Positions 26,390 to 34,327 of a stretch of DNA of 64,000 bases are shown here, in pieces (the first letter of the stretch is position 1; every line of letters starts with the position of its first letter). Source of the DNA: MGBC163016 sp910588905. GTDB taxonomy: Bacteria; Actinomycetota; Coriobacteriia; Coriobacteriales; Eggerthellaceae. The stretch lies in contig CAPGDO010000009.1 in the NCBI GenBank assembly GCA_948616985.1, positions 20,236 through 84,235 of the forward strand, in the 5' to 3' direction. The notes under the pieces were generated by a model, which was not told where the DNA came from, did no database searches, and worked only from the letters and a program-made list of their open reading frames with translations. The position numbers and the translations under genes are program-made.

Positions 26390-27028
26390 TCAAGCGCCCA
26401 CGAGCTCAACAGCCTTCACCGCTGCCGCTCCCGCATCTGCGGTATAGGCGTCAGCTCCCACCTCATCGGCGAAGGCCTGGGTGATGGGAGCGCCTCCCAC
26501 CATCACCTTCACCGAATCCCTCAGACCCGCTGCCTTGATGGCGTCGATAGTGGCTTGGATGGCGGGCATCGTAGTGGTGAGCAGCGCAGAGCAGCAGACG
26601 ATGTCCGTATCCTCATGCTCCTGCAGAAAGCTCACGAATTGCTCAGGCCCCACATCCACACCCAAGTCCGTCACTTCGAACCCCTTAGATTCGATCATCA
26701 TGCGCACGAGGTTCTTCCCGATATCATGCATGTCACCCTTCACCGTACCGATGACAGCCTTGCCAATGGGCTCTGAGCCCTCTTCGGCAAGATAGGGCTG
26801 CAGGATCTGGGTACCGGCAGCCATGGCCCGGGCAGCCACGAGCATCTCAGGCACGAACACCTCACCTGCACTGAACTTATCGCCGATGATGTCCATGGCT
26901 GGCACAAGCCCCTCATTGAGGATGACCGTAGGTTCCATGCCCTCGTCCAGCGCCTGCTGGACGAGGGGCTTCACTTCCTTCTTCTTACCCCGCTGCACAG
27001 CGCTCGAGATATCCTCAAGGATGGTCAT
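26390..27028 (-). CDS. Corrinoid (B12-binding) methyltransferase carrier protein
   Basis: 212 aa, the usual length for MtaC/MtbC-like carriers. Helical cap (1-88), then the Rossmann B12 domain with the signature D99-x-H101-x-x-G104 ('GTVKGDMHDIGKNLV'), 'CCSALLTTTMP' and 'VMVGGAPI'. H101 should be the lower cobalt ligand. It follows the UroD-type methyltransferase gene by 40 bp and is its expected partner. The methyl-accepting second methyltransferase and a RACE-type activator are not in the window. Confidence 0.92.
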   Translation of the reverse strand: MTILEDISSAVQRGKKKEVKPLVQQALDEGMEPTVILNEGLVPAMDIIGDKFSAGEVFVPEMLVAARAMAAGTQILQPYLAEEGSEPIGKAVIGTVKGDMHDIGKNLVRMMIESKGFEVTDLGVDVGPEQFVSFLQEHEDTDIVCCSALLTTTMPAIQATIDAIKAAGLRDSVKVMVGGAPITQAFADEVGADAYTADAGAAAVKAVELVGA

Positions 27029-27068
27029 AGCGCACTCCTCTCATCCCCTTGAGATCTTCCGTTGCCGT

Positions 27069-28139
27069 TCATTGGTTCATGTCCGTACCGGGCACCGTCC
27101 CCATCTTCAGAGGCTCATCCGCCCTGGCCTCCATCTGCGCTCTGAACGCATCCACGTCATCAGCATAGGCGCTGCTATAGAAGGTGCGCCCGTAGATGAA
27201 GCTGTCATCCAGCGCCTTCATGACATTGGGGGTGAGAGCCACGACGAAGGGGATGTAACGAGCCCCGGCCTTGCCGAAGAGGTCTATCTTGGACTTGACC
27301 TCTTCCATGATCTCCTCATCGGTAGCACTCGGATCGTCTATGACGTTCTGGGCATCCAAGCCGCCCATGAAGATGACCTCATCCTTGTACTGATCCACCC
27401 ATGCGGGGAGGTCATTCACCGGCTGGACAGGATCCAGCACGTCTATCCCCATACCGATGACATCCCCCACGATGTGGTCGATCTTCCCGCAGCTGTGCTG
27501 ATCGAAGAGCACGCCCATCTCATGGGCCGCATCCACCACCCGCTGCACATGGGGGCGGATGAGCTTGCGCCAGAGCTCCGGTTGGAACATGAGGTCGTTC
27601 TGGGTGCCCCAATCATCCTGGAAGTGGACCATATCCACGTCGTAGTACTGCTTCAGGCGCCGGATCTGCTCTATCTTGAAATCGCAGAGCCTTGAGAAGA
27701 ACGCTTCGCACTCCTCGGGATTCGTGATGAGGGCGCAGAGAGCCTCCTCGAAGCCCATGAGATCATGGAGCCTCTCGAAGGGACCGGATACCATCATGGC
27801 ACAGAGGATCTTCGTCGGATCCTTCTCCGGCACATCCCGCTTGGCACAAGCCTCCCAATCTATGACATCCAGATCCGGCCACTGGATGACCTCTTCCCAA
27901 TCCTCGATATCCTCCAGCACCGGATCCATGCCCGGCGTGACCATGGGCATCATGGGCATATCCGGATCTTCCGTCCAATGCACGCCGAACCAGTCATAGC
28001 CCGTTCCGCAACCAGGAGCCCTGTCTCCCAGGGCTGAGGGCAGCACCATCTGCAAGAGGCTAGGCTGATGGGGCATGAAAGCCGGCTCCTCGCCCTCTAC
28101 CATGCGGTAGAAGTTCTCGCGTTCTGTGATCTTCTCCAT
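27069..28139 (-). CDS. UroD-family methyltransferase (MT-I of a corrinoid system)
   Basis: 356 aa. Uroporphyrinogen-decarboxylase fold of the MtaA/MtbA/O-demethylase type: 'VDMVHFQDDWGTQNDLMFQPELW', here cut to its conserved 'QDDWGTQ' core, the putative zinc motif H-x-C in 'FDQHSCGKI', and 'FMGGLDAQNV'. Such enzymes move a methyl group between a substrate or cofactor and the corrinoid protein; UroD-type MT-I proteins serve in O-demethylation of methoxy-aromatics and of other methyl donors. ATG 28139 follows GGAGGAGG. It sits between a ferredoxin and the corrinoid gene in one transcript with a molybdoenzyme. Confidence 0.88.
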   Translation of the reverse strand: MEKITERENFYRMVEGEEPAFMPHQPSLLQMVLPSALGDRAPGCGTGYDWFGVHWTEDPDMPMMPMVTPGMDPVLEDIEDWEEVIQWPDLDVIDWEACAKRDVPEKDPTKILCAMMVSGPFERLHDLMGFEEALCALITNPEECEAFFSRLCDFKIEQIRRLKQYYDVDMVHFQDDWGTQNDLMFQPELWRKLIRPHVQRVVDAAHEMGVLFDQHSCGKIDHIVGDVIGMGIDVLDPVQPVNDLPAWVDQYKDEVIFMGGLDAQNVIDDPSATDEEIMEEVKSKIDLFGKAGARYIPFVVALTPNVMKALDDSFIYGRTFYSSAYADDVDAFRAQMEARADEPLKMGTVPGTDMNQ

Positions 28140-28176
28140 AGGACCTCCTCCCAGAGACACGATTCCGGTCAGCTCC

Positions 28177-28524
28177 TCAGTTCTCGGTGGTGGTGTAGAG
28201 CGCGAAGCGCGTCTTGCCGTCCATCTTCTTGATGAGCTCTTCGGTATCCCCGTAGTACATGCACCAGGCTTGGCAGTGCTGGACGCACATGGGCATCTTG
28301 CCCTTGGACGTGCGGTCTTCGCACATATCGCATGCCTTGGTGATCACCGGAAGCCACGTCCACTCCCAGTGGTTCGGGGCCGGAACGCCCTCGTACTCAT
28401 AGGGGCCCGTCTCGGTGAGCTTGATGCCGAACTCGCCCTTGGGTAGGTCCAAGTGCTTCTTGCACGCTACCTCACAGCTGTGGCAGCCCGTGCAGTAGTC
28501 GTAGTTGATGAGTATTCCCTTCAT
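28177..28524 (-). CDS. 115-aa [4Fe-4S] ferredoxin subunit, duplicate copy 1
   Basis: Two cluster groups: C11, C14, C17, C21 ('YCTGCHSCEVAC') and 'CDMCEDRTSKGKMPMCVQHC' with a further Cys. It is identical to the 33966-34313 protein except for its last residue (Asn instead of Ala). The nucleotide sequence is identical over 355 bp, including silent sites. It follows the 851-aa molybdoenzyme gene and is its likely electron-transfer partner. Confidence 0.92.
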   Translation of the reverse strand: MKGILINYDYCTGCHSCEVACKKHLDLPKGEFGIKLTETGPYEYEGVPAPNHWEWTWLPVITKACDMCEDRTSKGKMPMCVQHCQAWCMYYGDTEELIKKMDGKTRFALYTTTEN

Positions 28525-28538
28525 GGATGTACGCTCTC
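28184..28538 (-). repeat. 355-bp perfect direct repeat, copy 1 (ferredoxin gene)
   Basis: Base-for-base identical to 33973-34327 (offset 5789). It covers all but the last codons of the ferredoxin gene plus 14 bp upstream of its ATG. The sequences differ immediately outside the repeat. Confidence 0.95.
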
Positions 28539-28565
28539 CTCTCCTTAGGTTCGTAGCGTCCTCCG

Positions 28566-31121
28566 CTAGGCGTAGACCTCTTCGGTCTTGAGATCCATGC
28601 GGACGCCGTCCTTGGTGGTGATGATGTTGGTCATCGGGTCGTAGGAGGCGCCATCCGCCATGAGGTCGTGATACTTCTCTATCTCATCCTCCCGGGGAGA
28701 TTCCACCTTCTCGTACCAAGAGAAGTTCCCTTGCTTGGCAATGGCCTCGTAGGGCATCTCGTCGCCTTCTTTGACGGGGTAGATCTTGCAGATCATCCCC
28801 TTGATGGGGCTTCCCACGCCGCCTTGGCCGGTGACGAACGCCTTCGTGCAGTTGTTCGGATTGGATTCGAAGGTGCCGAAGAGGAACGGCGCTGCGCCAT
28901 CCGTCTCAGGGAACCACCAGCCATGCTCCGCATGGATGGTCCTCTCGTTGACCACAGGTGACACCTTCGCCTGCTGCTTGAAGCGACCATGGTCATTCTC
29001 GATCCAGATCCATTGACCGTCTTCGATGCCATAGGCCTCGGCTGTCTTCGGGTTCACCAGCACGCGCGGCTGAGGATGCAGCTCGCGCATAGTGGGCAAT
29101 TGGCGATGCTCAGAATGGAAGAACTCGAAGGAGCGGCCACCGCAGGTGAGGATCAGCGGATATTCCTCCATCATCTCCGGAGTGGAGAGCGGGCTCTCGG
29201 GAGGCTCGGTGTGGAACGGCGTGGTCTTGAGACCCCAATACTGGAAGAGAGCCGGAGCCAGTTCAAGCCTGCCCGAAGGCGTGCCGTAGCCCACCGAACC
29301 GTCAGCCCGGAACATGCCCTTGGCCGCCTTGTTGTAGGTGGCGTTGAACTCGTCGTAGGCATGACCCAGCATGGACGGATCCTTGACCAGTTCCTCCCAG
29401 GTGGGCTTGAAGAGCGTCTTGCCGGAGTTCTTCGCCCCACCCTGATCCGTGGCCTCGGTGGTGGCAGAGAAGGAGCCGGTGCCGTCATGGAGATACCAGT
29501 TCAGCCAGTCGATATCCGTATCCCACTGGTCGAAGATCTCAGGGTTCAGCCGCTTGCCCATCTCCAGGATGATCTGCTCGTCAGATTTCGCCTCATAGAA
29601 ATCACAGACCTTCACCATGGCTCGGGCGGGAGTCCACCAGGTGCGGGCAGAGTTGCGCTCTGCGCTCATGGCCACCGGCAGCAGGATATCAGCCAAAGCC
29701 ACAGAGGTGGGGGTGATATAGGGATCAGCGTTCACGATGAAGGGGATCCGCTTCATAGCCTCCATGGTGCGCGCCACATCCTGAGAGGGGCACGACAGCG
29801 TATTGGAGGACTGGATCCACATCATCTTGATGGGATAGGGGAAATCCGTCTCAATGGCCTGGAGCAAACCGTCAGAGGAGGCATGGGCAACGAAATCGCC
29901 ACCCTCGATGCCCAACGCGAAGCGGTTGTTCAGCTTCTTCGCCCGCCACTCGGGAGGAGTCAGATCCTCACCGGAAGCATAGCCCGCATTGCATTCGAAG
30001 GCGTTGTGCACCAAGATGTTGCCACCGGGCACATCCACATTGCCGCAGAGTGCCATGAGATCGCAGCCTGCCAAGGTGAGCGCCATGGCGGAGAGCTGCT
30101 GATCGAAGGCTAAGCCCCACTGGATGGCACCCGGCTTGGCGGATGCGTAGAGGCGGGCGGATGCGCGGATGTCATCAGCATCCAGATCGCAGATCTCAGC
30201 CGCCCACTCCGGTGTCATGTCCTTGACGGACTCTGCTAGCTCTTCGAAGCCAGCACACCAAAGCGAGACGAATTCCTCGTCATAGAGCTTCTCGGAGATG
30301 ATGACGTTGATCCAAGCGCAGGCCAGAGCCGCGTCCGTTCCCGGGCGGACCTGCAGCCAGTACTCAGCCCGAGCGCCCCACCAGGTGAGCCGCGGGTCTA
30401 TAGAGATGATCTTGGAGCCCATCTGCACGCACTGGACCAGCCAGTGACCGATATAGCCATCAGCATTGGAAGCCAGCGGCTCATTGCCCCAGACCACGAT
30501 CACCTCAGGTGCCACCCACTCAGGGTTGTTGTAGCGGTCTGGGTGGGTCTCAGAAGCGTCCACGATGGGGAAATCGCCGAAGGGGGCGATGGAACCACAG
30601 ATGCGCGGCATATAGCAGGAGAACCCGGTGAAGCCGAAGGTAGAGATATTCGGGGTCTTCAGGGCCGCTTGGCCGAAGAAGGGTACCTGCCAATTGATGT
30701 TGCGGCCCGTACCATGAACGCAGATGATGGCATTGCCGCCGTCTGTCTCCCAGATCTCCTTGACCTTGGCCTCGATGGTGTCATAGGCCTCATCCCAGGT
30801 GATGCGCTCCCACTTGTTCTCTCCGCGCTCACCGGCGCGCTTCATGGGATACTTCAACCGGTCGGGATGGTTCACGGATTCATCCATGGTCAAGCACTTG
30901 ATGCAGAGCTTGCCGTTGGTACATGGATCGAGCGGGTCGCCCTCAATGCGCTCCAGCTTCCCGTCTTTCACATAGAGCAGCACGCCGCAGGAGGTGTGGC
31001 ACCCCGGAGGCGAATAGTGGTAGGTGCGGGTGACGGTATAGCCATCCTCCTCCCACTGCCATTCCCCTTCGTGGTAGGCCTTGCGGTCTAGGCTGTCTAA
31101 GAATTCCTTGTAATCTGCCAT
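28566..31121 (-). CDS. DMSO-reductase-family molybdopterin oxidoreductase, 851 aa
   Basis: Cluster cysteines C41, C45, C73 and C76 ('GCHTSCGVLLY', 'KLCIKC'). 'WERITWDEAYDTIEAKV', 'GTGRNINWQVPF', 'VIVVWGNEPLASNADGY' and 'IDPRLTWWGARAEYW' mark the cofactor domains. Close paralogue of the 831-aa enzyme, sharing 'DRKAYHEGEWQWEEDGYTVT' at the N-terminus. No Tat signal. The ATG follows AAGGAGGGG. Cytoplasmic molybdoenzymes with small ferredoxins and MFS partners include the catechol dehydroxylases of Eggerthella and Gordonibacter. Membership in that group is inference. Confidence 0.9.
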   Translation of the reverse strand: MADYKEFLDSLDRKAYHEGEWQWEEDGYTVTRTYHYSPPGCHTSCGVLLYVKDGKLERIEGDPLDPCTNGKLCIKCLTMDESVNHPDRLKYPMKRAGERGENKWERITWDEAYDTIEAKVKEIWETDGGNAIICVHGTGRNINWQVPFFGQAALKTPNISTFGFTGFSCYMPRICGSIAPFGDFPIVDASETHPDRYNNPEWVAPEVIVVWGNEPLASNADGYIGHWLVQCVQMGSKIISIDPRLTWWGARAEYWLQVRPGTDAALACAWINVIISEKLYDEEFVSLWCAGFEELAESVKDMTPEWAAEICDLDADDIRASARLYASAKPGAIQWGLAFDQQLSAMALTLAGCDLMALCGNVDVPGGNILVHNAFECNAGYASGEDLTPPEWRAKKLNNRFALGIEGGDFVAHASSDGLLQAIETDFPYPIKMMWIQSSNTLSCPSQDVARTMEAMKRIPFIVNADPYITPTSVALADILLPVAMSAERNSARTWWTPARAMVKVCDFYEAKSDEQIILEMGKRLNPEIFDQWDTDIDWLNWYLHDGTGSFSATTEATDQGGAKNSGKTLFKPTWEELVKDPSMLGHAYDEFNATYNKAAKGMFRADGSVGYGTPSGRLELAPALFQYWGLKTTPFHTEPPESPLSTPEMMEEYPLILTCGGRSFEFFHSEHRQLPTMRELHPQPRVLVNPKTAEAYGIEDGQWIWIENDHGRFKQQAKVSPVVNERTIHAEHGWWFPETDGAAPFLFGTFESNPNNCTKAFVTGQGGVGSPIKGMICKIYPVKEGDEMPYEAIAKQGNFSWYEKVESPREDEIEKYHDLMADGASYDPMTNIITTKDGVRMDLKTEEVYA

Positions 31122-31169
31122 TACCCCTCCTTATCTTGGGTTGGTCAGGCTTGATAGGGATCAGGTGTC

Positions 31170-32414
31170 CTACTCCCACTGAGCCCGGATCTTCTTCTTT
31201 TGCGTAAGGGCGATAGCCACCAGCACGGCGCAGATGATGAGGATCACGATGCCGCCGAAGAACGAGCCGACATAGCTCCCAGTGATGTCATAGCACGCAC
31301 CCACAGCAGCCGCTCCGAAGCAGCCGATGATGCCGGACATGCGGGAATAGGAGAGTATCTGTGCGAAGTACTTCTTGCCGAAGATCTCAGAGAGCAGCGT
31401 GGGCACGGATATGGTGATGATCACCGAATTCATGCCGAAGACGAAAGCCGCTACCATGAGCGGGATCTGATCCTGCAAGAACGAGAAGCCAAGCAGGGAT
31501 GCAGCAGTGATCCCCAAGGTGATGTAGGTAGAGGCCGCCACCCCTATCTTATCCGTCACCCAGCCCATCACGAGCGTTGCCACGGTGTAACCCAGCTGCG
31601 CCAAAGCCAATATCTCCGCTCCGAATGCGGCGGTGTAACCCAGCGACTCTGCGAACCCGGGCAGATGATTGTTGTAACCGCTGAAGAGCGCCTCGATGCC
31701 AGCGTAGACGAAGATGCAGACGAACGCCAAGGTGACGATGGCCTTCTTCGCGGGCATGCCGTGGATATCCTTTGCTTCCTCTTCCACCGTCTCACCCTCA
31801 TCGGCACCATAGGACTTGAGTCCCATCTCCTCAGGATGCAGCCGGAACACGAACAGGGTCCAGGGAAGCACGAGGACGCAGATGATGAGGGCGATGGAGG
31901 GATAAGCCAGCCTCCAGCCGATCTCTCCGATGAGCCACGTACCCAAGATGGGGAAGATCACACCACCGATGCCGGAACCGCACATGGCGATGCCCAAAGC
32001 CGTACCGCGCTTCTTCGTGAACCAGTTCTCGATGAGCACCGTAGAGGCCACGACGAAGACCAGAGCACCAGAGATGCCCAACACGATACCGCCCACATAC
32101 CACTGCCAGAGCTCGGTCATGAGCCCCATGCAAGCCTCGGTGGCCGCGATGATGAGAAAGCATCCCGTGAGGAATGCACGGAAGTTCCATTTGGGCAGGA
32201 ACTTCGCTACGAACGGGTAGGTGAAGGTGGTGGCGATGAAGTAGAACGTCAGATACAGTGCGAGCGCTCCTCGGTCGAATCCAAGGTCCTCGCAGATGGG
32301 GACGAAGAAGATACCGCCTGAATTCATGATGGCCCCTAAGGCTCCTGCCTGCAAGAAGCAGCAACCGATCATCACGATCCAGGCGTAGTGGATACTCCCT
32401 TTGGTCTGAGACAA
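31170..32414 (-). CDS. MFS transporter, 12 TM (oxalate/formate- or MCT-like)
   Basis: About 414 aa with 12 hydrophobic segments, a central hydrophilic loop ('GADEGETVEEEAKD') and a Lys-rich C-terminus. 'GIAMCGSGIGGVIFP' resembles the OFA/monocarboxylate branch. Organic anion uptake is therefore the natural guess. The best start is TTG 32414, eight bases after GGAGG; the in-frame GTG at 32423 overlaps that Shine-Dalgarno. It lies between two molybdoenzyme genes and probably imports a substrate or exports a product of one of them. Confidence 0.85.
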   Translation of the reverse strand: MSQTKGSIHYAWIVMIGCCFLQAGALGAIMNSGGIFFVPICEDLGFDRGALALYLTFYFIATTFTYPFVAKFLPKWNFRAFLTGCFLIIAATEACMGLMTELWQWYVGGIVLGISGALVFVVASTVLIENWFTKKRGTALGIAMCGSGIGGVIFPILGTWLIGEIGWRLAYPSIALIICVLVLPWTLFVFRLHPEEMGLKSYGADEGETVEEEAKDIHGMPAKKAIVTLAFVCIFVYAGIEALFSGYNNHLPGFAESLGYTAAFGAEILALAQLGYTVATLVMGWVTDKIGVAASTYITLGITAASLLGFSFLQDQIPLMVAAFVFGMNSVIITISVPTLLSEIFGKKYFAQILSYSRMSGIIGCFGAAAVGACYDITGSYVGSFFGGIVILIICAVLVAIALTQKKKIRAQWE

Positions 32415-32489
32415 GAGAAACACCTCCGAATGAGAATGGAGCCAGCGCTCCCGCGTGGGCGCCTGTCAGGCTCCGCGGATTGATGGGGA

Positions 32490-32573
32490 TCAGTTGGGCA
32501 TGAACCACATGCGCCCAGGAGAATGCAGGAGCATCTTGTAGATGAGCTCATCTGAGCTAAGCCGTTTCTCCAT
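32490..32573 (-). CDS. 27-aa small protein between the two MFS genes
   Basis: ATG 32573 is preceded by a perfect AAAGGAGG with eight bases between, and encodes MEKRLSSDELIYKMLLHSPG followed by RMWFMPN and TGA. It fills an otherwise unexplained 246-bp gap. The sequence is amphipathic with an aromatic tail. The strong ribosome-binding site and position in the operon support a real small protein, perhaps acting on the transporters. No family is known to me. Confidence 0.5.
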   Translation of the reverse strand: MEKRLSSDELIYKMLLHSPGRMWFMPN

Positions 32574-32669
32574 GGCCGGGCCCTCCTTTCCTGGAACAGG
32601 AGATGCAGATAGGGAAAAGCCGCGTCCGTCTCCTCCCTCGGCACTGGCGGACCAGCACCGAAGGAGGGC

Positions 32670-33941
32670 TTAGGCGCTCTCCCAGTGAGCTTTCTGGGTC
32701 TTCTTGGCAGTAACGTAGGTGATGAGGATGAGCACCATGGTGATGGCAGCGATGACCGCACCGATGGTGAAGGCGCCAGAGTAAGAACCCGTAGAGGTGT
32801 AGAACAGGGCGATCACAGGAGCCCCGAACGCTCCACCCAGACCCACGCCCATCATGGCGTAGGAGAGCACCTTGTCGAAGGGGCGCTCGCCGAAGTGATG
32901 GCGCACGATCATGGGAACGGAGATGGTGACCAGTGCGTTGTTCATGCCGAAGAAGAACGCCGTGATGGCCATGGTGACCTCATTGGTGGCCACGAAGGCC
33001 CAGCAGAGGAACGTGATGATGGTGATGATGAACAGGATGATGGTGACGTTCTTGGCACCGATCTTGTCGCACAGGTAGCCGCCACACAGGGAAGCCAGGA
33101 TATAGCCCGCCTGCAGGAGGGTCATCAGCGTTGCAGAGAACGTAGCGGCCTCAGGCCCCAGGACCTCCATGCAATTGGCCTGCACGTAGGAGTTGAAGCC
33201 GCCAGGGAAGGAGATGCCCACGCAAGCGATGATGAGGATGAGGAAGGTGATGGAGCCCACAGCGTACTTCAGCGGCACGCCCGGCTTGGCACCTTCGGTC
33301 ACCTGCTCTGCATCCATTGCCGGACCATAGGGCTCAAGGCCGCTCTTGGCCGGATCGGTGGAGAACACCGTGAGCGAGAAGATGAGGATGAGCAGCACCA
33401 GCACTGCGTTCACATAGTAGACGCCCTGCCAGCCGATGGACTGGAAGAGCTGGGTGAAGACCAGCGGGAAGATAGCCCCGCCGATCCCCGAGAACAGGTT
33501 CGCGATGCCCAGATAGCGACCTGCGATCTTGCCCGAGAACCAGGAGTTGATGAATAGCGGGCAAGCATAGATGAAGAACTGGCCGCCGAAGAGGCCCATG
33601 AGCACACCCAGGGCTGAGAACTGCCAGGTCCAGTCAGGAGTGGCGAAGGTGAACCCGATAAGGCACAGCGCCACCACGATGACATCGATGGACAAGAACA
33701 GCTTCGAGTTCTTCGGCAAGAGGATGCCGCCCAAGAACGTACCCACAAGAGCTGCGATGCCATACATGGAGATCCACATGACATAGGACACCATATCCAC
33801 ACCGGCAAGCACCGGCATGAAGGCGAAATAAGCAGAAGATGAGTTCAGTACGGTGCCAAGGCCTACAGCCTGCATGACGCAGCAGCCTATGAGCACGAGC
33901 ATCGCACGCTTCTTCGATTGAGCTTGGATATCGGTTGACAT
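32670..33941 (-). CDS. MFS transporter, 12 TM, paralogue of the neighbour
   Basis: 423 aa, 12 hydrophobic segments. It begins with a short polar stretch, then 'RAMLVLIGCCVMQAVGLGT', mirroring 'IGCCFLQAGALGA' of the other MFS gene. The central loop carries 'GPAMDAEQVTEGAKPG'. GGAAGGGA precedes the ATG. It is third in the unit molybdoenzyme-ferredoxin-MFS, 24 bp after the ferredoxin. Likely carrier for the aromatic or carboxylate substrate of the 831-aa enzyme; substrate is inference. Confidence 0.87.
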   Translation of the reverse strand: MSTDIQAQSKKRAMLVLIGCCVMQAVGLGTVLNSSSAYFAFMPVLAGVDMVSYVMWISMYGIAALVGTFLGGILLPKNSKLFLSIDVIVVALCLIGFTFATPDWTWQFSALGVLMGLFGGQFFIYACPLFINSWFSGKIAGRYLGIANLFSGIGGAIFPLVFTQLFQSIGWQGVYYVNAVLVLLILIFSLTVFSTDPAKSGLEPYGPAMDAEQVTEGAKPGVPLKYAVGSITFLILIIACVGISFPGGFNSYVQANCMEVLGPEAATFSATLMTLLQAGYILASLCGGYLCDKIGAKNVTIILFIITIITFLCWAFVATNEVTMAITAFFFGMNNALVTISVPMIVRHHFGERPFDKVLSYAMMGVGLGGAFGAPVIALFYTSTGSYSGAFTIGAVIAAITMVLILITYVTAKKTQKAHWESA

Positions 33942-33965
33942 TGGTGATCCCTTCCTTTCCGTTGG

Positions 33966-34313
33966 CTATGCTTCGGTGGTGGTGTAGAGCGCGAAGCGCG
34001 TCTTGCCGTCCATCTTCTTGATGAGCTCTTCGGTATCCCCGTAGTACATGCACCAGGCTTGGCAGTGCTGGACGCACATGGGCATCTTGCCCTTGGACGT
34101 GCGGTCTTCGCACATATCGCATGCCTTGGTGATCACCGGAAGCCACGTCCACTCCCAGTGGTTCGGGGCCGGAACGCCCTCGTACTCATAGGGGCCCGTC
34201 TCGGTGAGCTTGATGCCGAACTCGCCCTTGGGTAGGTCCAAGTGCTTCTTGCACGCTACCTCACAGCTGTGGCAGCCCGTGCAGTAGTCGTAGTTGATGA
34301 GTATTCCCTTCAT
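33966..34313 (-). CDS. 115-aa [4Fe-4S] ferredoxin subunit, duplicate copy 2
   Basis: Same protein as 28177-28524 apart from the final residue, with C11, C14, C17, C21 and a second CxxC...C...C group. It lies 14 bp after the 831-aa molybdoenzyme gene. The two molybdoenzymes it would serve are clearly diverged, so this gene copy has been homogenised or duplicated recently. Confidence 0.92.
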   Translation of the reverse strand: MKGILINYDYCTGCHSCEVACKKHLDLPKGEFGIKLTETGPYEYEGVPAPNHWEWTWLPVITKACDMCEDRTSKGKMPMCVQHCQAWCMYYGDTEELIKKMDGKTRFALYTTTEA

Positions 34314-34327
34314 GGATGTACGCTCCT
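33973..34327 (-). repeat. 355-bp perfect direct repeat, copy 2 (ferredoxin gene)
   Basis: Identical to 28184-28538. The upstream boundary falls between the ribosome-binding site and the stop of the preceding molybdoenzyme gene; the downstream boundary is two codons before the ferredoxin stop. Confidence 0.95.
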
